From assembly GCF_023716665.1 (NCBI RefSeq), contig NZ_CP071860.1, positions 620,001 to 684,000 of the forward strand: a DNA stretch of 64,000 nt. Direction: 5' to 3'. The DNA comes from Vibrio sp. SCSIO 43135 (GTDB taxonomy: Bacteria; Pseudomonadota; Gammaproteobacteria; Enterobacterales; Vibrionaceae). Of this stretch, positions 39,228 to 47,026 are shown piece by piece. Made by a program: the position numbers and the translations under genes. The notes under the pieces are model-generated. The model was not told the DNA's origin and searched no databases. It was given only the letters and a program-made list of their open reading frames with translations. Position 1 is the stretch's first letter; each line of letters starts with the position of its first letter.

Positions 39228-40176
39228 TGCCCACGAGTGACAGAAGTTGATTGATCACTTGATTCGGGTGAACACCTTCTGCTTGCGCTTGATAGCTGAG
39301 TAGGAGGCGGTGACGAAGCACAGGAAACGCCATGGCCTGAACATCTTCAGGGGAGACAAAGTCACGGCCTGCAAGCCAAGCGTGAGCGCGCGCACAGCGG
39401 TCTAGAGCAATAGTCGCACGTGGGCTTACACCAAGTTCAATCCATTGCGCTAGGGTACTGTCGTATTCACTAGGTTGGCGAGTCGCTATCACTAAGCGAA
39501 TAATGTATTGCTCAATACTTTCAGCCATGTGGATGTTGAGCACTTCTTGGCGGGCAGCAAAAATATCGGTCTGAGTCAGCTTTGGTGGTGTTGTACTTGT
39601 TTCACCTTTCGCTTCACCGCGGTTGAGACGAAGGATTTCCAACTCGCTTTGAGCGTCTGGGTAATTCACGTCAAGGTGTAGTAAGAAACGGTCGAGCTGC
39701 GCTTCTGGAAGGGGGTACGTGCCTTCCTGCTCAATGGGGTTTTGAGTAGCCATTACCAGAAATAGCTCTGGTAATTTGTAAGTCTTGCGACCTGCTGTGA
39801 TCTGCTTTTCAGCCATGGCTTCGAGCATCGCAGCTTGAACTTTCGCCGGAGCACGGTTGATTTCATCTGCCAAAAGCAGTGAATTGAAAATTGGACCAGA
39901 CTGGAACACAAACTCACCGGTTTCCGGCCTGAATATATCGGTACCAGTTAAATCAGCTGGAAGTAGGTCAGGAGTAAACTGAATGCGGTGGAAATCCCCT
40001 TCAATACAATTGGCCAAAGATTTCACAGCACGAGTTTTAGCAAGCCCAGGAGGGCCTTCAACTAAGATGTGGCCATCAGCGAGTAGAGCGACAAGCAGTT
40101 GTTTTACTAGGTCTGCTTGACCGATCACTTGGCCTTGTAGGTAGTGCTGTAGTTGTTGTAATGCTGAAGAATTCAT
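39220..40176 (-). CDS. MoxR-family AAA+ ATPase
   Basis: 318 residues. Walker A EGPPGLAKTR near residue 40, Walker B LLADEINRAPAK near 101, sensor 1 MATQNP near 142 and the C-terminal AAA lid. MoxR ATPases act as chaperones that remodel the VWA proteins made by the same operon. It is the first of six genes, moxR-DUF58-DUF4381-batA-batB/C-batD, all overlapping or touching, so one mRNA is expected from a promoter in 40177-40300. Confidence 0.93.
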   Translation of the reverse strand: MNSSALQQLQHYLQGQVIGQADLVKQLLVALLADGHILVEGPPGLAKTRAVKSLANCIEGDFHRIQFTPDLLPADLTGTDIFRPETGEFVFQSGPIFNSLLLADEINRAPAKVQAAMLEAMAEKQITAGRKTYKLPELFLVMATQNPIEQEGTYPLPEAQLDRFLLHLDVNYPDAQSELEILRLNRGEAKGETSTTPPKLTQTDIFAARQEVLNIHMAESIEQYIIRLVIATRQPSEYDSTLAQWIELGVSPRATIALDRCARAHAWLAGRDFVSPEDVQAMAFPVLRHRLLLSYQAQAEGVHPNQVINQLLSLVGSA

Positions 40177-40482
40177 GAGTATTTATCTCCTAATTTTTCA
40201 ATTAGTGAGTCAGTAAGGTAAAAAGTTCCGTAAGAAATGCTGTAAACCTAATCGTTTGGTTAGGTTTTATTCAATCATATTGCCTTATCTATCAGTTAAT
40301 TAGGATATGGGGATTATGAGCTTTGTTCCAAGGGTTTTAGTTTAGAAAAGTTAGTTTTTGTAAATGAGGCATTCTGGGGACTTTTTACAAGTTGAATGGA
40401 TGGGTGGCAACGAGCTGGAATGTAGATCCGAACGGTGAAAATAGGTAAACTTTGCCGTAGTTATTATTTGAAGGTAAGTACA
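40177..40482. other. intergenic region between moxR operon and a small gene
   Basis: Promoter region for the leftward moxR operon and the rightward small gene. The only clear structure is AAACCTAA (40244-40251) with TTAGGTTT (40260-40267), an 8-bp hairpin followed by TATT. No gene is supported. Confidence 0.5.
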
Positions 40483-40683
40483 ATGAGTGATTTCGAAAAA
40501 GAACTAGAAGCGATGTCTCAGCAAATGACTGAAGAGCCTGAAGTTAAGCTTCCATCACTTGAAGAGCAAAAAGCTGTGGTTGCAGAGCTTAAGAAGCTTG
40601 AAGCAGAAGGTAAACTGACTCCAGAAGTGATGGAACAGTACTTCGGCAAGTTCTACGCAAAGACGGATACTCCAATCCACTAA
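40483..40683 (+). CDS. small acidic conserved Vibrio protein, unknown function
   Basis: 66 residues starting MSDFEKELEAMSQQM. The ATG at 40483 has GAAGG 8 bases upstream; longer in-frame starts lack a ribosome site. The sequence is rich in Glu and Lys, predicted helical, with KKLEAEGKLTPEVMEQYFGKF near the C-terminus (seen as LEAEGKLTPEVMEQYFGKF). No membrane segment. I do not recognise a family beyond a conserved Vibrio hypothetical. A terminator follows. Confidence 0.7.
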   Translation: MSDFEKELEAMSQQMTEEPEVKLPSLEEQKAVVAELKKLEAEGKLTPEVMEQYFGKFYAKTDTPIH

Positions 40684-40730
40684 GGCTTCTGGACACTCAT
40701 AAAGAAATGATATGAGTGCATAGTATTTTG

Positions 40731-40755
40731 AAAGGCCGCGCATGCGGCTTTTTTA
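40731..40755 (+). terminator. rho-independent terminator
   Basis: GCCGC (40735-40739) and GCGGC (40744-40748) around GCAT, extended by AAAG/TTTT pairing with one G-U, and a run of T. It closes the small gene ending at 40683. A second short dyad ACTCAT/ATGAGT lies just before it. Confidence 0.75.
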
Positions 40756-40769
40756 TCAAGGAACCCACG

Positions 40770-40889
40770 ATGTTTATTGTTTATCGCTTATTAAAGCTTG
40801 CGATTATCTGCGCGGTTTTTTTCTCCATCTACGATTTTATTGCTTTCGGAGAACTGACTTGGGTAGATAGATTGCTCGATAAAATCTAA
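40770..40889 (+). CDS. 39-residue single-span membrane protein candidate
   Basis: A short frame MFIVYRLLKLAIICAVFFS... ending LLDKI. It has AAGGA 9 bases before the ATG, a positively charged start (YRLLK) and a hydrophobic segment of about 17 residues, followed by an amphipathic acidic tail. It lies between two intrinsic terminators, which leaves it as an independent or read-through unit. Coding status rests on the ribosome site and composition only. Confidence 0.5.
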   Translation: MFIVYRLLKLAIICAVFFSIYDFIAFGELTWVDRLLDKI

Positions 40890-40924
40890 TGCTATCCGGT
40901 GATAGAGCTCTTAAGTAAATGCAT

Positions 40925-40956
40925 AAAAAAAAGCCGCTGATTCAGCGGCTTTTTTT
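40925..40956. terminator. bidirectional rho-independent terminator
   Basis: GCCGCTG (40933-40939) and CAGCGGC (40943-40949), flanked by a run of A on the left and of T on the right. It serves the leftward pyrC transcript and the rightward small gene. Confidence 0.88.
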
Positions 40957-40980
40957 ATTATTGGTTAACTCGAAGAAAGG

Positions 40981-42009
40981 TTACTTAACCGTCCACTCAA
41001 TTGCCTCGCCACCACGGATAGGTACCACGATGTCGCTACCAAAAGGCATTGATTCAGGGACTGCCCAGCTTTCTTTCGTTAGCGTCACTGTGTCTTGGTT
41101 GCGAGGGATACCATAGAAGTCAGGGCCATTGTGACTTGCGAACGCTTCTAGGTTTTCTAGCTTACCTTCTTGCTCAAATACTTCGGCGTATAGCTCCAAT
41201 GCTGCGTGTGCAGTGTACGAACCTGCGCAGCCACATGCCGCTTCTTTCATGCCTTTCGCGTGAGGGGCTGAGTCAGTACCTAAGAAGAATTTGCCGCTGC
41301 CACTTGTTGCCGCTTCAATCAGCGCTTGTTGGTGCGTGTTACGCTTCAAAATCGGTAGGCAGTAGAAGTGAGGTTTAATGCCACCAACCAACATGTGGTT
41401 GCGGTTATAGAGTAAGTGGTGAGCGGTGATAGTAGCAGCAACGTTCTCGTTCGCATTTTTCACGAAGTTTGCTGCATCGGCTGTCGTAATGTGCTCAAGA
41501 ACGATTTTTAACTCAGGGAAGTCGTTCACAATTGGAGCCAGAACAGTATCTAAGAACTCCTTCTCACGGTCAAAGATATCAACATCGTGTGTGGTTACTT
41601 CACCGTGAACAAGGAGCAGCATGCCAACTTCTTGCATTGCTTCAAGAACTGGGTAGATGTTCTTGGCAGACGTTACGCCTGAATCTGAGTTTGTAGTCGC
41701 GCCAGCTGGGTATAGCTTAGCTGCGACAACAGCGCCAGAAGCTTTAGCTTTGCGAATTTCGTCAGGTGATGTGTTATCGGTGAGGTAAAGCGCCATCAAA
41801 GGTTGGAATTGCTCACTTGGTTTTTGAGCCATGATGCGATCACGGTAAGCAATAGCCATTTCAGTATCGGTAACTGGTGGGACGGTGTTTGGCATGATTA
41901 GCGCTCGGCCGTTGTAACGGCTGATGTCGCGTACGGTATCAACAAGAACTTCGCCATCGCGAAGGTGAACGTGCCAGTCGTCAGGACGAGTGATCGTAAG
42001 TGTTGTCAT
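40981..42009 (-). CDS. pyrC: dihydroorotase
   Basis: 342 residues, class II dihydroorotase, which interconverts carbamoyl-aspartate and dihydroorotate in pyrimidine synthesis. It carries the zinc ligands: RPDDWHVHLRDG near 9-20 (HxH), the carboxylated Lys in VVAAKLYPAG near 100, LLVHGEVT, LEHITT and GTDSAPHAKG near 250. Length equals that of E. coli PyrC (348) within a few residues. GGGAG precedes the ATG and can pair with an upstream GGCTCC. A PurR-like operator lies 62 bases upstream. Confidence 0.96.
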   Translation of the reverse strand: MTTLTITRPDDWHVHLRDGEVLVDTVRDISRYNGRALIMPNTVPPVTDTEMAIAYRDRIMAQKPSEQFQPLMALYLTDNTSPDEIRKAKASGAVVAAKLYPAGATTNSDSGVTSAKNIYPVLEAMQEVGMLLLVHGEVTTHDVDIFDREKEFLDTVLAPIVNDFPELKIVLEHITTADAANFVKNANENVAATITAHHLLYNRNHMLVGGIKPHFYCLPILKRNTHQQALIEAATSGSGKFFLGTDSAPHAKGMKEAACGCAGSYTAHAALELYAEVFEQEGKLENLEAFASHNGPDFYGIPRNQDTVTLTKESWAVPESMPFGSDIVVPIRGGEAIEWTVK

Positions 42010-42012
42010 TAA

Positions 42013-42048
42013 GGGCTCCCACCATTGAATAGTTTTCTGATTGGAGCC
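42013..42048 (-). promoter_or_regulatory. pyrC leader hairpin that can hide the ribosome site
   Basis: In the pyrC message GGCUCC (bases 42048-42043) can pair with GGAGCC (42019-42014). The second strand contains the Shine-Dalgarno GGGAG. E. coli pyrC uses a leader hairpin that blocks the ribosome site in messages started at a different nucleotide when pyrimidines are plentiful; the same logic is plausible here. The loop is long (23 bases) and the stem only 6 bp, so this is a moderate call. Confidence 0.45.
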
Positions 42049-42070
42049 TAAACTGAAGCGAAATCTGTGA

Positions 42071-42086
42071 AAGCAAACGCTTCCGT
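42071..42086. promoter_or_regulatory. PurR-like operator of pyrC
   Basis: AAGCAAACGCTTCCGT matches the PurR operator ACGCAAACGTTTGCGT at 13 of 16 positions. It overlaps TTGCTT on the minus strand, a possible -35 element, and lies 62-77 bases upstream of the pyrC start. PurR control of pyrC is established in E. coli. Confidence 0.65.
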
Positions 42087-42169
42087 TTAGGCGACAGGAT
42101 GATAGAGGAAAACCCCTTTGATTTCATCCTATTTTTGAAACAGCGGGAAATTAGCGTTTAGTTTACGGG

Positions 42170-42337
42170 TTATTTAAGTGTTAACCAAAGTGCGTGGATC
42201 ATCCCTGGAACAAAGAAAATAAGCGTTAGGATAAGGTTGATAATGAAGTCTTTACCAAACCCTTTTGAGACAAATACAGCGAAAGGTGGAATCACTACAC
42301 ACAAGATGATCATCAGTAGGCGGTTAGTATCATTCAT
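42170..42337 (-). CDS. Pmp3/YqaE-family small membrane protein
   Basis: 55 residues starting MNDTNRLLMIILCVVIPPFAVF. The VVIPPFAVF and FFVPGMIHALWL motifs and two membrane helices define the Pmp3 (UPF0057) family of small hydrophobic proteins, linked in yeast and plants to salt tolerance. AAGAGA precedes the ATG at 42337; a longer frame from 42406 adds unrelated residues. Conserved position near pyrC is not something I can judge. Confidence 0.8.
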   Translation of the reverse strand: MNDTNRLLMIILCVVIPPFAVFVSKGFGKDFIINLILTLIFFVPGMIHALWLTLK

Positions 42338-42475
42338 AACAAGTCTCTTTAGTTTTTGATTGGAGAGGGCCGTGTTCGAAAGAAAAAACAACCAATTGTT
42401 ATTCAACTGTTTCCCCTTTGAGTCGGATTATGCATTATCATGGCGCATCAATAAAAAAATACAATAGGATCAGCA

Positions 42476-44293
42476 ATGTCGACAGCTAAGCTCACACAAA
42501 TTAATGTCTACCCAGTTAAGTCTGTTGGAGGAATTTCACTTTCTACCTCTTGGGTTGAGAAGCAAGGATTGGCTTTTGATAGACGATTCATGGTCGCGTT
42601 GGCTGATGGCAGTATGGTCACCGCTCGTAAGTTCCCTCAGATGGTTAAAGTGACATCGACCTTGCTAGCGGATGGATTGATCTTTACCGCTCCTAATTTA
42701 TCACCTCTGAAACTGAGTTACTCATCTTTCAAAATGCAGCCTGCGCCAGCCACGGTGTGGAAAGACACTTTTGAAGCGTTTACAACGACCGATGAAGCGG
42801 ATGATTGGTTCAGCGAAGTGCTCGGTCAACGTGTTGAGTTACTTTACACTGGTGAGCAATCTCAGCGTGTTCGTGACAAGCTTGGACACAATGTGAGCTT
42901 CGCAGACGGCTATCCAGTATTGGTAATCAGTGAGGCTTCGTTAGATGAGTTGAACCGTCGTAGTCCAGAACAGCACAGTATGGACCAATTTCGTACTAAC
43001 CTTGTTGTGAGTGGAAGTGAGCCGTTTATTGAAGACAGCTGGAAGCGAATTCGCATAGGTGAAGTCGAGTTCGAAAGTGTAAAGCCGTGTGAACGTTGCA
43101 TTCTAACAACAGTTGATGTCGAGAAAGGTGCATTCAGAGAAAGCAAAGAGCCACTCAATACTTTAAGCCAATTTAGAGCAAATGAACGTGGTGGGGTGTT
43201 CTTTGGGCAAAACCTTGTTGCGAAGAACGAGGGCCTAATTCAAGCGGGTGACGAGATTGAAGTCCTCGAATATAAAGACAAAGAAGTTTACCAAGATACC
43301 TCGCCAACTAAGCTGACAATGACATGTGTAGAACGTGAAGAAATTGCCAAAGATTTTGTGACTTTCTGGCTAGAACCTCAGCACTCCTCAACACCTAGCT
43401 ATCAGCCAGGTCAACACTTGCCAATCGAAGTAACGATTGATGGTGAGCATGTTGGACGCCGTTACACGCTATCATCAAGCCCATCTCGCCCGGGACGACT
43501 GGCAATATCGGTGAAGCGTATTGATGGTGGCCGCGTGTCAAACTGGCTGGCCGATCATCTTAAAGTGGGCGACTCGCTCACCACAGAAATGCCAGATGGC
43601 AGTTTTCATTTGAGTGAAGACATGAATCAACCACTGTTGTTGCTTTCGGCGGGCAGTGGTGTTACTCCGATGCTTTCAATGCTTAGATACTTAGCAGACC
43701 ACAATCAAATAGATGATGTTGTCTTTTACCACCAATGCCGAAGTGCAGAAGATATTCCTTGTAAGGAGGAACTTGACCAGTTGAAGCGTGAGCACCCTGG
43801 ACTGAAAGTGTTGATTTCATTATCTCAAGCTCCAATCGATTGGTTTGGGTTGAAAGGTCGCATCAGCTTATCTCACATCAAACAGATCAAAGATGCTGAG
43901 AAACGACAAGTATTTGTGTGTGGCCCAGATGGATTTATGCAAAAAGCCAAAAGCTTGCTGCTAAAGAAAGGGTTGCCAGAAGATCACTACCATCAGGAAG
44001 CGTTTGGTGTTGCTCAAATTTCAACGGCACCGCTTAAGTCGGTGCAATTGAGTGTGAACGGCACTGTCTTTGAAGGAAATAACCAAGAAACGTTGTTAGA
44101 ACAAGCCGAGAAAGCAGGGATTGCCATCACTCATACTTGTCGCGCAGGCTTGTGTGGTGCATGTAAAGTGACGGTTGAGTCAGGTAAGGTGCATCAGCCA
44201 GATGTTCCAGCCCTACAAGACGATGAAAAGCACATGGGGGTTGCGTTAGCGTGTTGCTGCGTTCCTCAAACGGATATTGAAGTGGTTAGTTAA
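42476..44293 (+). CDS. MOSC - ferredoxin reductase - 2Fe-2S ferredoxin fusion
   Basis: 605 residues. Domains in order: MOSC N-terminal beta barrel (about 1-110) and MOSC domain (about 120-265) with the Cys in VKPCERCILTTVD (the residue that ligates molybdenum in mARC/YcbX proteins); an FAD/NAD reductase (about 275-510: RRYTLSSSPS, LLLSAGSGVTPMLSML, VFVCGPDGFM); and a plant-type 2Fe-2S ferredoxin (about 520-605: CRAGLCGACKV). It looks like a self-contained reductase in which NADH electrons pass by FAD and Fe-S to a molybdenum centre, as E. coli YcbX does with a separate flavoprotein. The natural substrate is unknown. A terminator follows. Confidence 0.87.
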   Translation: MSTAKLTQINVYPVKSVGGISLSTSWVEKQGLAFDRRFMVALADGSMVTARKFPQMVKVTSTLLADGLIFTAPNLSPLKLSYSSFKMQPAPATVWKDTFEAFTTTDEADDWFSEVLGQRVELLYTGEQSQRVRDKLGHNVSFADGYPVLVISEASLDELNRRSPEQHSMDQFRTNLVVSGSEPFIEDSWKRIRIGEVEFESVKPCERCILTTVDVEKGAFRESKEPLNTLSQFRANERGGVFFGQNLVAKNEGLIQAGDEIEVLEYKDKEVYQDTSPTKLTMTCVEREEIAKDFVTFWLEPQHSSTPSYQPGQHLPIEVTIDGEHVGRRYTLSSSPSRPGRLAISVKRIDGGRVSNWLADHLKVGDSLTTEMPDGSFHLSEDMNQPLLLLSAGSGVTPMLSMLRYLADHNQIDDVVFYHQCRSAEDIPCKEELDQLKREHPGLKVLISLSQAPIDWFGLKGRISLSHIKQIKDAEKRQVFVCGPDGFMQKAKSLLLKKGLPEDHYHQEAFGVAQISTAPLKSVQLSVNGTVFEGNNQETLLEQAEKAGIAITHTCRAGLCGACKVTVESGKVHQPDVPALQDDEKHMGVALACCCVPQTDIEVVS

Positions 44294-44321
44294 CGGCTTT
44301 TTCTACTAAGTTCAATACAAG

Positions 44322-44356
44322 AAAAGCCCTTAGTTCGATGAGCTAAGGGCTTTTTA
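44322..44356. terminator. rho-independent terminator
   Basis: AAAGCCCTTAG (44323-44333) and CTAAGGGCTTT (44343-44353) form an 11-bp stem, with a T run after it, 30 bases past the MOSC fusion gene. Confidence 0.85.
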
Positions 44357-44462
44357 ATACACGCCGAATACTGAATAAATTTTATGTAGTGTTTTCGTGG
44401 TATCGGCCAACTGACTGCTAGTAATAAGCTCCTAGATAATAAATAAATCCAACCGTATGCAT

Positions 44463-44482
44463 AACTGTTCGATCGGACAGGT
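44463..44482 (+). promoter_or_regulatory. lux box upstream of luxI
   Basis: AACTGTTCGATCGGACAGGT agrees with the Vibrio fischeri lux box ACCTGTAGGATCGTACAGGT at 16 of 20 positions, including the central GATCG and the right half ACAGGT. Its centre is 68 bases before the luxI ATG. TATCTA at 44497-44502 is a possible -10, which places the box next to the polymerase as in class II activation. It implies AHL autoinduction. Confidence 0.8.
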
Positions 44483-44540
44483 TTTCTAAGTAAATCTATC
44501 TACTACGTTGACATCTCCATCAATAAAAAGGAGATGTAAC

Positions 44541-45122
44541 ATGTCTATTTCAATTTTGTCCCACACATTTAGCGAAATTCCTACCGGTGATTACGACGAC
44601 TTATTGTCGTTACGTTACAAGGTTTTCGCTAAGCGTTTGAATTGGGAGCTCAATGTTGAGCAACAGAAAGAAACAGATGAGTACGATGTCGATAGAGCGC
44701 ATTATTTGTATGCTAAACAAGAGCACGGGCCAGTGATTGGGTGCTGGCGTGTTCTTCCGACAACACAAGACTACATGCTAAAGGACACTTTTCCGATTTT
44801 GCTTGGCGAGCAAGAAGCGCCACAGGAAGAAAGGGTGTTTGAGCTCAGCCGATTTGCAGTTGATAAGGAGTTTTCAGCTCAAGCGGGTGGTGTGAGTAAT
44901 GTGACGATGAAGATGTTTCAGGCCTTGTACCAACACGCAAAATCGCATGAGATTGACTCATATGTGACAGTGACTTCGGTAGCGATAGAGAAATTAATCA
45001 GCCGTATGGGGATCCCAAACTCTAGGATAGGAGACCAGCAAGTCCATCTGCTGGGAGATACGCGTTCCGTGGTACTTCACATTCCGATGAATGAGCAATA
45101 CAGGCAAAGTGTTGGCGCTTAG
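44541..45122 (+). CDS. luxI: LuxI-family acyl-homoserine-lactone synthase (VanI-like)
   Basis: 193 residues. LuxI enzymes make an acyl-homoserine lactone from S-adenosylmethionine and acyl-ACP. The conserved residues are present: RYKVFAKRLNW, DEYDVDRAHYL, GCWRVLPTT, ELSRFAV and the C-terminal SAM/acyl-chain region VTSVAIEKLISRMGI. I recall V. anguillarum VanI as very similar along its length; VanI makes an N-3-oxo-decanoyl signal, so the product here may be of that class. The ATG at 44541 is set by AAGGAGATGTAAC. A lux box lies upstream and the luxR gene is convergent, 12 bases from its end. Confidence 0.93.
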   Translation: MSISILSHTFSEIPTGDYDDLLSLRYKVFAKRLNWELNVEQQKETDEYDVDRAHYLYAKQEHGPVIGCWRVLPTTQDYMLKDTFPILLGEQEAPQEERVFELSRFAVDKEFSAQAGGVSNVTMKMFQALYQHAKSHEIDSYVTVTSVAIEKLISRMGIPNSRIGDQQVHLLGDTRSVVLHIPMNEQYRQSVGA

Positions 45123-45134
45123 TGATTCGCAACA

Positions 45135-45869
45135 TTAGATATGAGGGTGAATATGTCCCCCGAGTATCGCTTTAGTAATAGCTTGGTAGCGATTCGTCGC
45201 GCCAAGCTTATTGCAAGCATTCGAAATGTGAAACTTTGCCGTGCGTTCTGAGCAACCGATTATTGCGGCAATTTCCCATGCACTTTTGCCTTCCGCAGCC
45301 CAAGTTAAGCATTGAACTTCTCTATTGGTTAAAGACACCAAATGTTCGTTGTCCTCAGAGTCAGACACAATGTTGTGAATGTTCTGGGTGAGCAAAGGGA
45401 CAATCAATTGAGATGTGGCGATTCTAGCGCTGTCGACGTTGTAAGCTTTCTCATCAGACGTGGCGAAACTTAGCATACCAAACTCGCCCCTTAAACCGTG
45501 TATTGGGATGCTAAAGCCAGCGTTGAGGCCATTACAGCGAGCTTCTTCAAAAATGACGTTAGAACTGGATGTGTCTTGCTTGAACAGATCCCATCGTACT
45601 GGCAGAAAATGGGACATGCTGTACTTCACCACTGGGTCCACATGCATGAAGCCAGATTCATCATACTGTTCTCGCCAGGTAGCGGGGTAGTTATCGATAA
45701 TGAGTGTCTTACCGTCAACCAAAGTGGGTTGGAACGAGAGTCCGAGCAAAAAGTATTCGTGGTCGATGATGTTATTTAACTTCAGTAAGATCTGTTTGAG
45801 CTGCTCTGGAGACGAAATGACTTGGTTCTCTTCGATCAGCTGCAAAATGGGTTGCATCATAGGCGACAA
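45135..45869 (-). CDS. luxR: LuxR-family AHL receptor (VanR-like)
   Basis: 244 residues. The N-terminal autoinducer domain (about 15-165) has the ligand-pocket residues: W and Y of ATWREQYDESG, DP of HVDPVV, W of PVRWDLF and the G of RGEFGMLSFA. The C-terminal HTH (about 175-240) is LTNREVQCLTWAAEGKS plus AKFHISNACNKLGA. It is the AHL-dependent activator, not the TetR-type LuxR/HapR master regulator. It converges with luxI with only 12 bases between them, so each could influence the other's 3' end. The expected target is the lux box at 44463. Confidence 0.92.
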   Translation of the reverse strand: MSPMMQPILQLIEENQVISSPEQLKQILLKLNNIIDHEYFLLGLSFQPTLVDGKTLIIDNYPATWREQYDESGFMHVDPVVKYSMSHFLPVRWDLFKQDTSSSNVIFEEARCNGLNAGFSIPIHGLRGEFGMLSFATSDEKAYNVDSARIATSQLIVPLLTQNIHNIVSDSEDNEHLVSLTNREVQCLTWAAEGKSAWEIAAIIGCSERTAKFHISNACNKLGATNRYQAITKAILGGHIHPHI

Positions 45870-45916
45870 ATTATTTGTTGTTATGTACTGACAGTTATAT
45901 CAGATGAAATCCCTAG

Positions 45917-45949
45917 AGGCATGTTTTTAAATAAAAAAACAGTATGCCT
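45917..45949. promoter_or_regulatory. AT-rich inverted repeat upstream of luxR
   Basis: AGGCAT (45917-45922) and ATGCCT (45944-45949), with TTTTT/AAAAA inside, 48 bases upstream of the luxR ATG. It might be an operator or a leader hairpin of luxR. No known regulator motif is matched. Confidence 0.35.
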
Positions 45950-45980
45950 ATCCTAAATAATTTTTTATATCTAAGCTCAA

Positions 45981-46020
45981 GAGCTGGTGGAGTGGGGTAT
46001 TCACACCACCAGCTCATTTT
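45981..46020. terminator. hairpin between luxR and the EamA gene
   Basis: GAGCTGGTGG (45981-45990) and CCACCAGCTC (46006-46015) form a perfect 10-bp GC-rich stem, followed on the plus strand by ATTTT. It lies 11 bases beyond the minus-strand stop of the EamA gene, so it can block read-through from there into luxR although the T run is on the other strand. Confidence 0.55.
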
Positions 46021-46030
46021 GCGTTACCCG

Positions 46031-46927
46031 TTAAGCTTTATCCGCATCAACGGCCGTTACTACGGCTCTACGAAGTTTGAATTGAGACAAAATAACCCCA
46101 GAAATAACCATTAAACCACCTAACACATGGTAGCTGTGGATAGTTTCGCCAAGCAATATGGCTGCTAGAGTCACTGCGAAAACCGGTAGCAGGTTCATAA
46201 ACATTGCACTTGAGTCTGCGCCGATGAGGTCAATGGCTTTTACCCACATCCAAGGCGCTGCAATCGACCCTAAAATAGAGGCATAAGCGATGAGAGGCAA
46301 AGATGCTTGAGTGGGTAGTAACGTTTCGCTAGAAAGCCACAGCGGGATAAGCATGGCGACAGCAAAAAGCCCTTGGCTGTAGATAAGCGTCCAGTTACTC
46401 AAAGGCATTTTCCAGCGTTTAAGCAATACACAGTAAAGCGCGTATACCGAAGCTGAAAGAATGGTGAGGAAGTCACCTTGAGTCATATCTTTATCTAGGA
46501 AGAAACCAATGTCCCCTTTACCAAGCATAAATGCTAAGCCTGAAAGGGAAATAACACCTCCAGCGATACTCAGAGGTGATAAGCGTTTACCCAATAACGG
46601 TACACTAAGGAAGACGCTCAGTAGAGGAACTAAAGACGTGATCAGTGCCATGTTGGATGCTGTTGTTGTCAACCCGGCGTAGTACCCAAGAGACTGGTTA
46701 AGCACCATACCAAGCATTGCCAAGAAGGCGAGCTTAGAAAGGTAAGGCTTAATGACTTGCCACTGCTTAATGAACGTTGGCAAGCAGAATGGTGTAAGGA
46801 TGAGCATGGCAACGAACCAACGATAAAAGCTCATAGAGCTCGGTTCGATTGCTGAAGCAGCCAGTTTATTTACGATGGAGTTCCCGCCCCAGATCATGAC
46901 AGTGAAAAGCGGTAGTAGGTAGACCAT
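46031..46927 (-). CDS. EamA (DMT) family exporter
   Basis: 298 residues, ten predicted membrane segments formed by two EamA repeats (about 4-135 and 150-285). It starts MVYLLPLFTVMIWGGNSIVN at 46927; a longer frame to 47053 is not needed. DMT proteins of this type export amino acids or metabolites; the substrate cannot be told. It is divergent from an AraC-type regulator that probably controls it. Confidence 0.85.
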   Translation of the reverse strand: MVYLLPLFTVMIWGGNSIVNKLAASAIEPSSMSFYRWFVAMLILTPFCLPTFIKQWQVIKPYLSKLAFLAMLGMVLNQSLGYYAGLTTTASNMALITSLVPLLSVFLSVPLLGKRLSPLSIAGGVISLSGLAFMLGKGDIGFFLDKDMTQGDFLTILSASVYALYCVLLKRWKMPLSNWTLIYSQGLFAVAMLIPLWLSSETLLPTQASLPLIAYASILGSIAAPWMWVKAIDLIGADSSAMFMNLLPVFAVTLAAILLGETIHSYHVLGGLMVISGVILSQFKLRRAVVTAVDADKA

Positions 46928-47026
46928 GTGAGCTCCGTCGCAGTATAAGTGATAGTAACAAGTCTGACAGGTCTGTATGATTGTATGTATCTTCAAAAAG
47001 ACATTCTGCGCGTTAGGAAGACAACT

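Noticed and set aside
45981..46020. Attachment-site-like palindrome between luxR and the EamA gene
   Set aside because: There is no integrase or second copy. It is better explained as a hairpin at a transcript end.
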